The position numbers were made by a program, and so were the translations under genes. Shown one piece after another: positions 1-11,684 of a DNA stretch of 64,000 nt. A model generated the notes under the pieces. That model was not told where the DNA came from, ran no database searches, and worked only from the letters and a program-made list of their open reading frames with translations. Origin of the DNA: Ctena decussata (taxonomy: Eukaryota; Mollusca; Bivalvia; Lucinida; Lucinidae); NCBI GenBank assembly GCA_963989385.1, contig OZ022498.1, positions 7,695,501 to 7,759,500 on the forward strand, in the 5' to 3' direction. Numbering within the stretch: position 1 is the stretch's first letter; each line of letters starts with the position of its first letter.

Positions 1-1172
1 TTTTGACGACTTTGACAATATAGTGACGTCAGACCCCATGTTACTTGAATGCCTTCGGCGGTCTGGATTTCTTTTCTATGGCGATTTGATAGACAATCTC
101 TGCCACGTGAAATTATGCTGGAATTTCGTTTTTCTTGATTTCAGAGCTTACGTTTCGTTACACACTCACAGCGTATGTTTATGCAAAGCAACATCATGAG
201 CGTAATGAAATGGTTTGAAATGATAACTATATCATGTTGATATAGTATGATCATTGAATTTAAGGAAAGATATGACATTGTAAGATTGAAGCAGGTGCAT
301 TTTCATTGACGCTGAGTATATATCTGGTAAAATTTCTAAATTGTTCTAAAATAAAGACTGGCTTGCCATAGCGACATGAATGAATCTTAGCGGAGTTTGG
401 CTCCCATTCTTTTGAGTTGTTTTGTTTTGTGCGGGTTTTTGCTGCATCGGACATCTCTTTCCTGATGCCCTTCTCTGCTGCATTTCATGAGACGCAGGGG
501 TTGAGGGGCTCGACAGGGGACGCCTGCGTTCGCGAGCTAATTAATACGTAGGCGTCTCTTACCTGATGTCTGCAGCTAATGTGTCCCGCGGAATGCGGCG
601 GCAAGTTTGGCTCGGAGAGAGATGCTCGTTGCCTGCCAAGACCTGCCTGTCATCTCTTTTCTTTAAAACTTTTGGGGTTTAGCAACACTGAAGAAGTTAA
701 ATACAGAAACGCGCGTCTGTCGCATTAAATTTGGTAAGGATATTTCTATATCTGTTCGCCGTTGCAGATGCATACGTGTACCTTTATTAAGGACATTAAT
801 AAGTGAACAACAGAATGGGCTCAAGTGCAAACTGAAACACAAAAATTGTTGTGTCGTAGAAAAATGAAATATTTTAAAGGAACAAACCCATTACCTGCAC
901 TGGCGAATATCGTTTAATAAACAGCGGATTAATTACAAAGAAAAAAAACATCCTTTGAACTTAATGCAGCTGAAAAGGCAAAACACGCAGGCAGGTTAAT
1001 CCTAAATATTGAAATTTCTCCTGAGTTTGTATTGTGAAACTTATATGCTGTAAGGTAATGGACATGCTTATCAAACAGGTCAGTTACAGGATCTTATAAA
1101 CTCCAACACAGTGAAATATTTCCGCCCCCTGAGTTCCGTAAATTCTTGGTATTGTAAGCAGCATTATACATT
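1..1172. other. Unassigned single-copy-looking sequence
   Basis: I see no convincing gene here. Short open frames lack recognisable motifs. A GC-richer stretch at about 475-650 contains short inverted words such as GACGCAGG and CCTGCGT, but no protein match that I recognise. It could hold an exon or regulatory DNA; the sequence alone does not decide. Confidence 0.3.
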
Positions 1173-1410
1173 TAAGCCGCGACACGAGAAAAGCAACAAA
1201 GTGGCATGTGCGCCCAGCGCAGACTAAGATCAGCCTGGGCATCCGCCTAGTCTGATCAGACTCTTTGCTAAGCGCTAAAAGGGTAGCTAAGGGTCTAAGC
1301 TATTCCGTACAGACAGCGAAGATTCTTATTAGACTGAGCGAATGCCCAGGTTGATCTGAGTCTGCGCTGGGCGCACAACCACTTTGTTGGTTTTGTCGTG
1401 TCGCGGCTCA
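1173..1410. mobile_element. P1 palindromic MITE, copy 1
   Basis: The two halves are inverted copies of each other. The left end reads AGCCGCGACACGAGAAAA and the right end reads TCGTGTCGCGGCTCA; inside, CAGCCTGGGCATCCGCC faces a related inverted copy. The element is about 235 bp, has no coding capacity and would fold into one long hairpin. Six more copies lie in this window. The mobilising transposase family is unknown to me, because no clear target duplication is visible. Confidence 0.85.
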
Positions 1411-1575
1411 GTCTCGCCGACACAGTCTTTCACGCAACAGTTTATGTATCCAATTGCAGGAAGCAAACTACTTGCATGCTAGCCGGCTGAGCTTTTGAAA
1501 TATTTTTGTGATAATTTAACAATATATTCTAAGTAGTAAAGGAATAACAGGCAATTATATCACTTTTGATAACAA

Positions 1576-2629
1576 TATATACTGACACAAAAAAGAAACG
1601 TCCGTTTTATAAGGTTCTGTATCTTTTGAACCAGTAATGTTGTAGCCATACAAAATAAAACAAAATGTGTCCTGAGCCTCTGGCACACATAAAGTTGTAT
1701 CCGTTTTAATTTTTTTCCATAGCCACAAGATTTATCAAACTTTATGTCAAAACACCATTTTTACTCCTCAGCAGCAGTTTATTCACCAAAGTCTGAAATG
1801 TTTTGCGTTAAACGAGGGTCAGAAACGTCGAAAAACGAAAAATCGCCTTTTAAAAGCGATACCGTTTATTAAATGAACGATCAGGCAGCCCAAAGTCTTC
1901 GATTTATGAAATTATCTCCCTTTTAATTAAGTTAATAACGATTTTAGAACTTCCATATCTCCATAACCGTTCATTATTTTGACACCGTTTTTGTTTTGTT
2001 TGACTATACTTGTGTACGATAATGGCAACATGCATCAGATAATAAAAATTCAACCTGAAATCAGAAATACCGGTTCACTAAAGTCCGGGTTTATTACCCC
2101 ACCCCTTATTGAAAAATAATCAGGTAATTTTGTGACCAACTTTTTTCGATGCTGAATGATGCTGATTTCAATGCTATTGATGGCTAGAAATGAATTTTGA
2201 AGTAGTCCTATGCCACTGACTTCCAAACTGATGGCCCAACAAGGTAATGTCTGCGTGTATCTACGCACTGTTGTGATCGACGTTTTGTGACGTCACTTTA
2301 AGTGACTTATTCATGCCAGTGGTTGTGACAATTAGGAATGCATCTAGCACTCATAAAATCTCAGCAGCGTGCCTTCTCGGTGGTGCTGGGATGTGCTGCG
2401 ATGGTCAAAACACGAGATACTGATTTTGTGACTTTCGAAATTTGGGTAATGGCGCTTGCGGCATTGTCATTGGCGTCGATGTTCATTGAATTGATTTCCG
2501 TTCAGCGTTCACGACTGCTGAATAATTGACGTTATTGAAACAATATATATAAATGAAATGTATGCGTTCATTTGAAATTCTCAGACACAATTGTAAAGCG
2601 GACGTTTTTTGTTTGTGTCAGTATATATA
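1576..2629. mobile_element. 1.05-kb TIR DNA element, possibly Tc1/mariner-related
   Basis: The left end TATATACTGACACAAA (1576) is matched in inverted orientation by TTTGTGTCAGTATATA (ending near 2628). The complementarity continues for about 30 bp through AACGTCCG. The TA-rich boundary would suit TA-targeting Tc1/mariner transposition, but this is inference. The interior has only short frames (72 aa on minus at 2050-2268, 63 aa on plus at 2338-2529) with no transposase motif, so the copy is non-autonomous. Confidence 0.65.
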
Positions 2630-3475
2630 GCCCCGCAGCAGGGAAAATAATCCGCTTGAATATGATTATGATTGTTATAGTAAGTTTACCTGATACCGGT
2701 CATTTCTGTAAAGTGTCTATAAGATATTTTATCTAATAAACCAACTGCATGCCAAACAAAACCTTTCCAACATGTACGAAGAGGGTTGGTAAGGGCAGAT
2801 AATCTTGCAGGACAGGATTCTGATTGTAACTGTAATCTTACCTTACTTCAATCATTTCTGTGAAGTTTAACAAGATATTCCTGCAAGTAAAGGGGGTTTA
2901 GACCATAAACATGTTTTCAACATGTATATAGCCTCAGGACAGGGATAAATAAACATTGCGGACAAAATTCTGATATTAACAGAAAGCTTACTTTACTTTG
3001 ATCATTTCTGTAAAGTTTCGTCAAGATATTCTAAATGATGAAGGAGTATAGGCCAAAAAACACTTATTGAACATGTATATAGTCCAATGGCAGGGGCAGA
3101 TACCCCGTCAGACAAAAGCATGCTTTCAAAAAAGCCTACCTTTACTTCGATATCATTATTGTGAAGTTTCGCCAAAATATTCTTAAATGTTGATGAGCTA
3201 CAGGCAGAAAAGAACATTTTTGGCCATTAGCAATTACCAAGTTGCTATTGCTGAATCCTATCTATGAGCTACAGGCAAAAAAGAAAATTCTTGGCCATTA
3301 GCAATAACCAACTTGCTATTGCTGAATCCTATCTACGCTCCTAGTTGGAAGAAAATCTGTCAATGTTTACTCAAGTTATCGATCAGAAAACAAGTTCTAA
3401 CAGATGGATGGACAGGCGGATATACGGACAAGGAAGGTATAACATAATACCCCGCCAATATCGTGTTGGGGCTTA
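2630..3475. repeat. Degenerate tandem array, period about 151 bp
   Basis: The phrase CATTTCTGTAAAGTTTC and variants recur at about 2701, 2853, 3003 and 3154. The array starts at a CCCCGC motif (2632) and ends with ATAATACCCCGCC (about 3447). This layout, with GTGAAGTTTC units between CCCCGC caps, recurs several times in the window and is common in bivalve DNA. The 71-aa minus frame at 3002-3217 is a by-product. Confidence 0.7.
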
Positions 3476-3639
3476 AATTGACAGAACCAAAAATATTGGA
3501 ATTTCGTAACAATTAAATTAGATATGTAAGACAATTTACAAAATGCTTTGAATATCTGCAGCAAAGGAAAATAAGGAACCTTAGTAAAGTGTGTGCCGAT
3601 TCAGTTTATTTTCTAATGATGGTCATATAATTCAGGACA

Positions 3640-4215
3640 AAAACAAAAGGCATTGCACCATGTCCCGCCACTACAATTACAAACAAGGGCCATAACTATG
3701 TCAAGAAATGAAATCAAAAGAAAGGTGTGAAGTCTTTCCCTAAATTTTATCAATGTTGATGCATATACGTGTTTTAATTTGGATAAAAATGGTCAAATCC
3801 ATAAAGGGCTATAACTCCAAAAATACATAATCCAGAATAATGGTTCTTGTGCTCTGCGCGTTGTCTCATAATGCTTTAAATTTGTGTGAAGTTTCAAGAA
3901 ATATCTGATTTTTTTAGTTACACAGCGGACATGACCTTATCGCAAAGTCTACTATTTTTAATTATTAAATGGCCATAACTTCCAAAATATTCAGAGTTGC
4001 GGTTCTTGCGCTACTGTCCGTCGTCTAATTATGCTATACTTTTGTGTAAAGTTTCATGAAAATATCTCAAACGGTTTTTTAATTACAGAGCCGACACGAT
4101 TTAAGCGCTGACGGACGGACGGACACTCAAAATTTTGGAGCGTATAACATATTATCCCGCCACTTTTTTTTGTGCAGGGCATATTGACCGCATTAAATTT
4201 AGACACTAATGTACT
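3640..4215. repeat. Second CCCGC-capped degenerate array, period about 160 bp
   Basis: It starts at CATGTCCCGCCACTAC and ends at ACATATTATCCCGCC. The internal phrase GGTTCTTG(T/C)GCT recurs at about 3841 and 4001, with a GTGTGAAGTTTCA block after each. The end segment, about 4106-4215 (GACGGACGGACGGAC onward), is duplicated at about 6405-6500. Confidence 0.65.
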
Positions 4216-4343
4216 CGTTTTTCAAAGAATGAAATACAACATTGTCAACAAATTGCGAGCAAAGTATCTAAACTAGGGTTTTGATATTGGGGGTATTACT
4301 CTGAGTTGGGTGTAGATCATCTGATTAAGTCTTCAGCCTTTTA

Positions 4344-4508
4344 GGAGCGGCTGTAGCGTAGTGGATAACACTCCAGACTACCAATCCAGGGGTCGCTAGT
4401 TCGATCCCCCGCTTCTCCGGTCTTTCGGATGAGACTTTAAACCGAGGTCCCGTCTCCATATGACCTCGTTGTTGGTGGGACGTTAAACCCGAGTTCACTC
4501 ACTCACTT
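4344..4508 (+). mobile_element. tRNA-headed SINE, V-superfamily/RUDI-like
   Basis: The first 75 bases resemble a tRNA: A-box-like TAGCGTAGTGG and B-box-like AGTTCGATCCC, closing on a GGAG/CTCC acceptor-like pair. A body follows with GATGAGACTTTAAACC and GTGGGACGTTAAACCC, and a TCAC-repeat tail. Direct repeats AGCCTTTT flank it at 4335-4342 and 4510-4517, consistent with target duplication. The body resembles the conserved region of V-SINEs reported widely in molluscs; the family assignment is from memory and tentative. Confidence 0.8.
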
Positions 4509-5284
4509 AAGCCTTTTTCGTAGATATATGGCTGTACTGTGCCTTATTGTCGACTTTGAAATTTTCCAACTTTTTCTGCATGTTGTCTGATGATGCTTTA
4601 TATTTAATTCAAGTTTCCTAAAACTACCTTTTAAAGTTATGAAGCGGAAACGATTTGTGACGGACAGACAGTCAGACAACCATGGGAAAACGATATGTCT
4701 CCCCTCCCATTTCTTCTAAGATATATACCAAACAAAAAATGAAACGCACACAGTAATATTTTGGTATTTTCTTGGAAATAACAAATAATTTAAAACAATA
4801 ATTCATACAGTGTTATAGGTAGATAATCGGACAGTCCAACCCGAAAATTTCATTTAATTGTGTCAATTTAGTACTTTGTGACGCGTCTCTGAACAAGGCA
4901 GGGGTCAGTTTTCAATATCACAGTCTTCAATAAGAGGCCATTGACAGCGATTTCATTAATGCGTATTTTTATGCATATGGAAGGTACAGATCATCATCTA
5001 CGCCATGATGAAGTCTGAGCAAGATTTGATCAGAAATACGGATTTTTAGACATTTTCTAATCATGCTATAAAAGGTAAATCCAATGGGAAATCTTACTAT
5101 GTGCGTTTCTTTTTTTGTTGGGTATAGATCCCCCCCCCCCCCGCCCCTCCTTGAACCATATACCAACACGCAACCGAATATACCAATACCTTTAACCGGA
5201 ATGCAGCATAAGGGACTGTTAAGAAGAAGCTACCTCCCAAAATTTAGTTTTAATTGAAAAACGCGGAGACAGATTTTAAAATAC
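4509..5284. other. Repeat fragments and a C-rich tract, no gene
   Basis: About 4560-4740 is another decayed unit of the GTTTC/GACGGACAGACAG array family. A C-rich homopolymer-like tract lies at about 5129-5148. The 66-aa minus frame across it is compositionally odd and not credible as a gene. Confidence 0.4.
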
Positions 5285-5336
5285 CCCCTTTTACATGAAA
5301 ACGCGATCCGCGTTTTGGCATGTAAAAGTACCCCTT
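5285..5336. repeat. Short hairpin
   Basis: TTTTACATGAAAACGCG is followed, after a 3-base gap, by CGCGTTTTGGCATGTAAAA. The arms pair almost fully, so a compact stem-loop is predicted. Its role is unknown; it could be a relic of a foldback element. Confidence 0.6.
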
Positions 5337-5394
5337 GTAGGTATTTTTTAGAACACGCATGGTTTCAAAAAAATTAAAGAGTGACACTAGGGCT

Positions 5395-5680
5395 GGATTA
5401 TGGCACTGCCCAACAGTTAGTATTACAGCCTATGCCACCAGCATATATATGAATTAAAATCAAGGTAAATGTTTTCCATAGTCTTGTGGCCGTAGGGACA
5501 GTGTCTTTGGCACAGGTTATGACAGAGGGAGCCAATCCCTCTCCTTTCGTAGACTTTAACCTTTCCTGATTCGAAACCGTACCCATTTACTGCTGGGATG
5601 ACAGACTCAGTTTCTCAGTCGTTGACCCGGCTGGAGACTCGAACCTGCGACCTTCTGCGCGGAAGAGCAGAGCAGATTTC
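5395..5680 (-). mobile_element. tRNA-derived SINE, 5'-truncated
   Basis: On the minus strand a B-box-like GGTTCGAGTCTCC (near 5640) follows CGCGCAGAAGGTCGCA, as in the 3' half of a tRNA. About 240 bases of non-tRNA body then run to CCATAATCCAGCC. The A-box half is missing where the sequence meets the T-tract and family A copy at about 5690, suggesting truncation by that insertion or at retrotransposition. Confidence 0.55.
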
Positions 5681-5689
5681 TGGTCTTTT

Positions 5690-5985
5690 TTCTTTTTTTT
5701 TTTTTTTTGTTTACTGTACCGTTTTCCCGTTCACTATAACTTTCTTTGTTGCCTGTTTTTGGTGTCAGAGTTTCTGTGATGTTTTACCTTATGTATGTTA
5801 TTATTATTTTTGGTTCGGTTTGGGTTGCTGAGTGGCCACCTTTTGGGAACAAGCTGCTCACTCGGTTGGCCATATGTTCTTTGTATCTTGATTATTTGTA
5901 ATCTTAGTTGTTTCCAACTATGGTTTGAGGGCTGGATTTGGATTTTGATTGTTTCAGTTCCTGGTCTTTGCATACTTTTTACTTT
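5690..5985 (+). repeat. Family A dispersed repeat, central segment
   Basis: This segment recurs closely at 13364-13570 (minus), 53892-54000 (minus) and 59168-59400 (minus). It starts after a T-tract and runs to GCATACTTTTTACTTTTC. Its conceptual translation (containing LLLFLVRFGLLSGHLL, or in the other direction PGTETIKIQIQPSNHS) is a conserved by-product of the repeat, not evidence of a protein. The 152-aa plus frame at 5795-6253 runs through it into unique DNA. Confidence 0.75.
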
Positions 5986-6231
5986 TCATAATTTCAGTGT
6001 TATAAAAATGTCAAGAAGTGAAAAATTCGTTTTTGTAGTATTGTGTCATATTTTAGGGGTGTTGCATGCGATTGGAAAATTACGTTTGCATGCTACATAT
6101 CAAAAGCAAATTTCGCAGATATGTGAAAAATGCGATCAAATTCTGAGTAAAATGCGACCGGATTTGTCAAACAAGGTCGCATTTTTCACACATGTGAAAA
6201 AATGCGTTCTGTCAATATTGCGGTCTCACAC

Positions 6232-6405
6232 AGCTCAAATCTTCCACAGGTAACCTATGAATGGCTGAAGGCAACGATTGCCTCTGAAGATCTTACAACA
6301 ATTGATTTTTTTTCCATGTTGAATGCGGACCAATTTATCGAGTAGTGCAAAATATCTTTATTTAAAAGGACTAATATATCTCTCTATGCGTTTTCACCTA
6401 AACGG
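6232..6405 (+). repeat. Direct repeat B, left copy (partner 8552-8726)
   Basis: About 175 bp beginning CAGCTCAAATCTTCCACAGG and ending CTATGCGTTTTCACCTAA is repeated at 8552-8726 with only scattered differences. The left copy joins abruptly at about 6405 to a duplicate of the sequence at about 4106-4215. The two copies bracket about 2.1 kb. Confidence 0.85.
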
Positions 6406-6540
6406 ACGGACGGACCCTCAAAATTTTGGAGAGTATAACATATTACCCCGCCACTTTTTGTGTGCAGGGCATATTGACCGCATTAAATGTAGACAATAAT
6501 GTAATTAAAGAACTTTAGCGTTCTATAAAGAATACAGTTT

Positions 6541-8485
6541 TTTAGCTCACCTTAGCCAGCGGCTCCGTGGGAGCTTGCAGGATGGTAAGGCTCCGTCGTC
6601 CGTCCACAATTTTAAACGACTTCTCCTCTGAAACCACTGAGCCGATGCCAATCAAATTTCATATGTAGCCTCCTGGGAACTTAGGATCGGAAAGTTGTTA
6701 TAGTGTCCTGGTCACATGACCAACATGGCCGCCATGCCTATATATGGTAAAAACCTAAAACAATCTTCTTTTCCGGAACTAATAGGCCGATGGCCTTGAA
6801 ACTTGGTATGTAGCATTGGGTACAATAGTACTAACAAGACTGTTCAAATTATGACCTTGGGTTGACCTTGACCTTTTTTACGATAAGGTAAAATTTGCAC
6901 CCTTTTTTTATAAGGGAAAACGCTAGAATATAAGATATCTTGGTAACTATTTAAAATTTTGGGCTAAAAATTGGTATCTACAGTCCTCTTAATGAGTACA
7001 TGAAGATTTATTAGTACCAGAGGTCAAGGTCATTCTTTGACCTTTGACGCGGAACTGTCACATTTTGACAATTTCAAACAACCTCCCCAAAAGCCACTGT
7101 GCCAATTGAAACCAAATTTCATACAGAGCCTCCAGGGGTTGAGAGAATAATAATTTGTTCAAACCGTCCAACTCACATGACCAACATGGTCTCCATGCCC
7201 ATATTTTGTAAAAACCTTTAAAAATCTTCTTCTCCAGAACCAACTGGCTGATGGTCTTGGAACTTGGTATAAATCATTTGGTACTCAAGAACTATCAAGA
7301 TTGTTTCACTTACGACCTTTGGTTGACCTTGACCTTTTTTACAGCAATGTCAAATATGAAAAATGCTAGAACATAAGAGTTCATGGAAAGTTTTGAAGTT
7401 TTGGCCTAAAAATTGGTATATGCAGTCATCTTAATGAGTTCATGAAGATTTTTGTGTACAAGAGGTCAAGGTTATTCTTTGACCTATGACGCAGAACTGC
7501 CATATATTGACAATTTCAAACAATCTCCTCAAAAACCACTGGGCCAGTTGTAATCAAATTTCATATAGAGCCTCCAGGGGTTGAGAGAATGAAAAATTGT
7601 TCAAACGGTCCAGGTCACATGACCAACATGGCCGCCACGCCCATATATCGGTATTTTTTTTTTTTTTTTTTTTTTTGAAAATCTTCTTCTCGAGAACCAA
7701 TAGACCTATGGCGTTGAAACTTGGTATGTAGCATTGGGTGCTCCATTACTATCAAGATTGATCAAAATGATGACCTTGAGTTGACCGTGATCATTTTACG
7801 GCAAGGTCAAATATGGGAAAATGCTAGAACATAAAATTTCATGGAAATGTTTGAAGATTTAGGCCTAAAAAATGGTTAATACAGTCATCAAAATGAGTAC
7901 ATGAAGATTCATGAGTACAAGATGTCATGGTCGTTTTTTGACCTTTGACCCTGAATTTTCATATTTCGACAATTTCAAACTTCTTCTTAAAAGCCATTGA
8001 GCAAATTGTAACCAATATCATATAGAGCCTTCAGGGGTTGAGAGAACGAAAATTTCTTCAAAGGGTCTGGGTCACATGATCAACATGGCTGCCATGCCCA
8101 TATATGGTACAAAAAATTTAAAAATCTTCTTCTCCAGAACCAATTGACCGATGGCCTTATAACTTGGTATGTAGCATTGGGTACTTCAGTACTATCAAGA
8201 TTGTTCAAATGATGACATTGGGTTGACCTTGAACTTTTTTATGGCAAGGTCAAACATGGGAAAATGCTAGAACATAAGATTTTATGGAAAGTTTTGAAGA
8301 TTTTGGGCTCAAAAATGGTATATTTGGTTGTCTTAATGGGTACATGAAGATTAATGAGTACAAGAGGTCATGGTCATTCTTTAACTTTTGACCTAAGACT
8401 CATATTTTGACAATTTCAGACTTAAGACAAAGCCATTTTGCCAATTGCTCAGGTGAGCAATTCAGGGCCTCATTGCCCTCTTGTT
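6541..8485. repeat. Four-unit tandem array, period about 455 bp
   Basis: The phrase CAACATGG(CC)GCCATGCC recurs at 6721, 7182, 7624 and 8081, each with CTTCTCCAGAACCAAT, GAAACTTGGTATGTAG and GTTGACCTTGACC blocks. The array begins at TTAGCTCACCTTAGCC and ends at GCTCAGGTGAGCAA then CCTCTTGTTT. These terminal phrases are widely seen in bivalve repeats. A T-homopolymer (about 7654-7676) sits in the third unit. No coding signal is present. Confidence 0.8.
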
Positions 8486-8551
8486 TACCTTTTATTTGGA
8501 AAACAGCAAAAAGGTGACACTGTTTTTATACTCTTTCAATTCTACCATGCT

Positions 8552-8726
8552 GCAGCTCAAATCTTTCACAGGTAACCTATGAATGGCTGAAGGCAACGAT
8601 TGCCCCTGAAGATCTTACAACAAATGAATGTTTTTTCTCTTGTTGAATGCGGACCAAATTATCGAGTAGTGCGAAATATCTTTATTTACAAGGACTAATG
8701 TATCTTTCTATGCGTTTTCACCTAAC
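8552..8726 (+). repeat. Direct repeat B, right copy
   Basis: This is the partner of 6232-6405. It continues into unrelated sequence after CACCTAACCC, which marks a rearrangement breakpoint by comparison with the left copy. Confidence 0.85.
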
Positions 8727-9214
8727 CCGAATTATATGAACCCAGTTTTATAATATACAATTTTCGCTATGAGTCATCGTATATGCATGCACTTACAATC
8801 AAAACACAACCTTTGATTCTGTATTCTGAATTACAAAAACTATGGGGACAACATTATACATTGACATTAAGTTATCAGATTTTGAAAATTAAGGTTTGTC
8901 GCACAGACGCATTACGGAAATAAGATAAATATAATTGAAGTAATCTTAATTCTGTCCATTAGACTCTGACAATATTTCTGGTGTCAATGACGGTGAAAGA
9001 GTAAATAAAGACGGTGATGAAAATGAAGATAAGATGGTATCTACATAGAATGACGAACTAACTTACGTGAGGTTTGTTACCATATTTGCCTTTAAAATTC
9101 GAATTTGATAAATACTTGAACAAACTACTTATCAGACAATAGTTTATATGTATACTAGCAAACCGTGTAGGCTCTGAGAAGAGACGCACATCCCGGAGTT
9201 CTGATCGAATACCA
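8727..9214. other. Unassigned AT-rich spacer
   Basis: I see no open frame of note and no repeat match within the window. Confidence 0.3.
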
Positions 9215-9446
9215 GTGGGTCGGGCATCAAACTTTATAATGTCTCCTAACTAAAGACTTCCTACTAACTTAAAGCTGGTTGACGAGTTGGTAGGGCTTTG
9301 AGACCTGTCTTTGGTCGGGCTCTTCTGGGATCAATTGTTGGGCTTCTTTTGCTTCAGTGTTTCAGGTTGTGGTTCATCTTGTTTCCTCTCTGTGTTGGAT
9401 CCTGATTTATGTTTGCTGATTTGATCCACTGGTGGGTTAGAGGTCC
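9215..9446 (+). repeat. Family A, left arm, interrupted by the minisatellite
   Basis: GGTCGGGCATCAAACTTTA, then GGTCGGGCTCTTCTGGGATC and GTGTTTCAGGTTGTGG, parallel the copies at 11685-11990, 22976-23280, 41975-42215 and 48405-48860. The arm ends with AGGTCCTTCTTGAGGACCGA, which is the first unit of the adjoining minisatellite. Confidence 0.65.
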
Positions 9447-10475
9447 TTCTTGAGGACCGAATAACTTGTGTGTTAATGAACTTTAACAGAATCTAGGGCC
9501 TTTTTCATGAATAACTTATAACATAATCTGGGGCCATCTTGAGGACCGAATAACTTATAACATAATCTGGAGCCATCTTGAGGACCGAATAACTTATAAC
9601 ATAATCTGGGGCCATCTTGAGGACCGAATAACTTATAACATAATCTGGGGCCATCTTGAGGACCGAATAACTTATAACATAATCTGGGGTCATCTTGAGG
9701 AACGAATAACTTATAACAGAATCTGGGGCCATCTTGAGGACCGAATAACTTATAACAGAATCTGGGGCCATCTTGAGGACCGAATAACTTATAACATAAT
9801 CTGGGGCCATCTTGAGGACCGAATAACTTATAACAGAATCTGGGGTCATCTTGAGGAACGAATAATTTATAACATAATCTGGGGCCATCTTGAGGACCGA
9901 ATAACTTATAACATAATCTGGGGCCATCTTGAGGACCGAATAACATATAACATAATCTGGGGCCATCTTGAGGAACGGATAACTTATAACATAATCTGGG
10001 GCCATCTTGAGGACCGAATAACTTATAACATAATCTGGGCACATAATCTGGGGCCATCTTGAGGAACGAATAACTTATAACAGAATCTGGGGCCATCTTG
10101 AGGACCGAATAACTTATAACATAATCTGGGGCCATCTTGAGGACCGAATAACTTATAACATAATCTGGGGCCATCTTGAGGACCGAATAACTTATAACAG
10201 AATCTGGGGCCATCTTGAGGACCGAATAACTTATAACAGAATCTGGGGCCATCTTGAGGAACGAATAACTTATAACAGAATCTGGGGCCATCTTGAGGAC
10301 CGAATAACTAGTAACAGAATCTGGGGCCATCTTGAGGACCGAATAACTAGTAAGAGAATCTGGGGCCATCTTGAGGACCGAATAACTTATAATATAATGT
10401 AGGGCCCTCTTGAAGACCGAATAACTAATAACAGAATCTAGGGCCTTCTTGAGGACAGAATATCTATTTTTACCT
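9447..10475. repeat. 39-bp minisatellite, about 26 units
   Basis: Units of 39 bp (GGACCGAATAACTTATAACA followed by TAATCTGGGGCCATCTTGA) repeat about 26 times. Because 39 is divisible by three, at least three of the six frames stay open. The 349-aa and 179-aa minus frames (repeating VLKMAPDYVISYS, and GPQDGPRLCYKLF after a phase shift near 10040) are therefore by-products. Edge units are more diverged than central ones. Paired variants (GGGGTCATC with GAGGAACG) recur 156 bp apart at about 9687 and 9843, hinting at four-unit higher-order duplication. Confidence 0.95.
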
Positions 10476-11200
10476 ATTTTCAATTCTATAATGTTAGGGC
10501 TAGCCTTAACATAAAAAACCATATATCTAAACAGTCAAAGCGACAAACAACACATGGAATAACTAAGAGGAAACAAAACAGAAGTGCCGCCTTGGGACGG
10601 CCAGCAATGAAACTCCTGGGGAGGGGGCGGGGGGCTTAACCGGTTTGCGGTCGAACCCTTGGTCCTGCTTTGGTTCATCGGACACGTAGTTGTTGGATTT
10701 GCGTGCAAGATTCCTAAACTCATAAGTGTTATATCACAGGACCATAGAAATCAAAATTAAAACTAAGATGAAACAAACATAAGGACTCACAAAAATAGCA
10801 ACACTGAAATCCTGTAACAGAGGAAACCCACCAGTTAAACAAAAGTGGGCCCGACCTAAGACGTCCCGGAACGGGTGTCAGGCGCCAGCCGTCTGTGTTC
10901 TGTGTTACTATCAAGTTAGTTTTAGGTTGGCGCCTTCATAAAGTCTGAGGCCTGACTTACCGTCGTGCAATCGAGGAGGTAAGCAAAGCTGTTAACCTTA
11001 ATTGAGTTAACCACCAAGCATGCAGTTTGTTGCAGAACACCCATATTAAATTGAATTATTATCTTCTTCAAATGATAAGGAAAGTCGTTTTTACCGATTT
11101 GTTTTTAATTTTGCACCAAGTCGCCATAAAATACAGGTTCCGGAAGGCCTTGCTGAAGAAGTGTTTTCAATCCGATATTAGATATTAAGTCGAAATGCCG
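10476..11200 (-). repeat. Family A, right arm
   Basis: This matches 49015-49740 in the same orientation and, more weakly, 55855-56230. Shared landmarks are GACGGCCAG near a G-rich tract (10620), AAAGTCTGAGGCCTGAC (about 10940), GTTAACC blocks, and GGTTCCGGAAGGCCTTGC (about 11140). With the left arm at 9215-9446 it forms an inverted pair around the minisatellite. Confidence 0.7.
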
Positions 11201-11684
11201 TCGATAAGATTTTAAAACCGCTTTACGCTGTTTTGAGCTTACCAGTAGCATATTACTGACCTTTTGAAGGCGGTGCTTCTTTTGTGTTTTTTATGAATAT
11301 CTTTGTCAAATTTCTATTATTCTTTGACTTGTATGCTATTTAGGATAGCCTCACGATCACCAGTTAGGAAGGAACTAATCTTTTGGCTAGTCGCTTATCT
11401 TTTATGTTATATATAAATATATATTTGCTGTATGTAAGGTACCCCTACCCCTTTCCATTTATGTTAAGGACCTGGTTTGTTAACTTAAAACGGGACTAAA
11501 ACTCGTCTTAATCAAAGTCAGTCGGAACCTAAATTTTATGATGACATAGTGAATAAATTAAAAAACAAAATTTTTGGTCGGAATGATTTTTCTGGTCGAT
11601 GTAGGAAAATAATCTCTCGTTATAAATGAACCGGATGCGACATAAATATAATGCAGCAGAATGCATGCTAACGGGGTCAAACCA
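11201..11684. other. Unassigned AT-rich spacer
   Basis: There is no coding or repeat signal that I can support. Confidence 0.3.

Noticed and set aside
4344..4420. Functional tRNA gene
   Set aside because: A- and B-box-like words exist but the stems are imperfect, and a SINE body, tail and target duplication follow.
5795..6253. 152-aa plus-strand frame (LVRFGLLSGHLLGTSC...) and its antisense partners at 13306-13635, 53780-54070 and 59145-59385
   Set aside because: The conserved part is the family A repeat read in either direction; extensions differ at each copy and no start, stop or domain is conserved.
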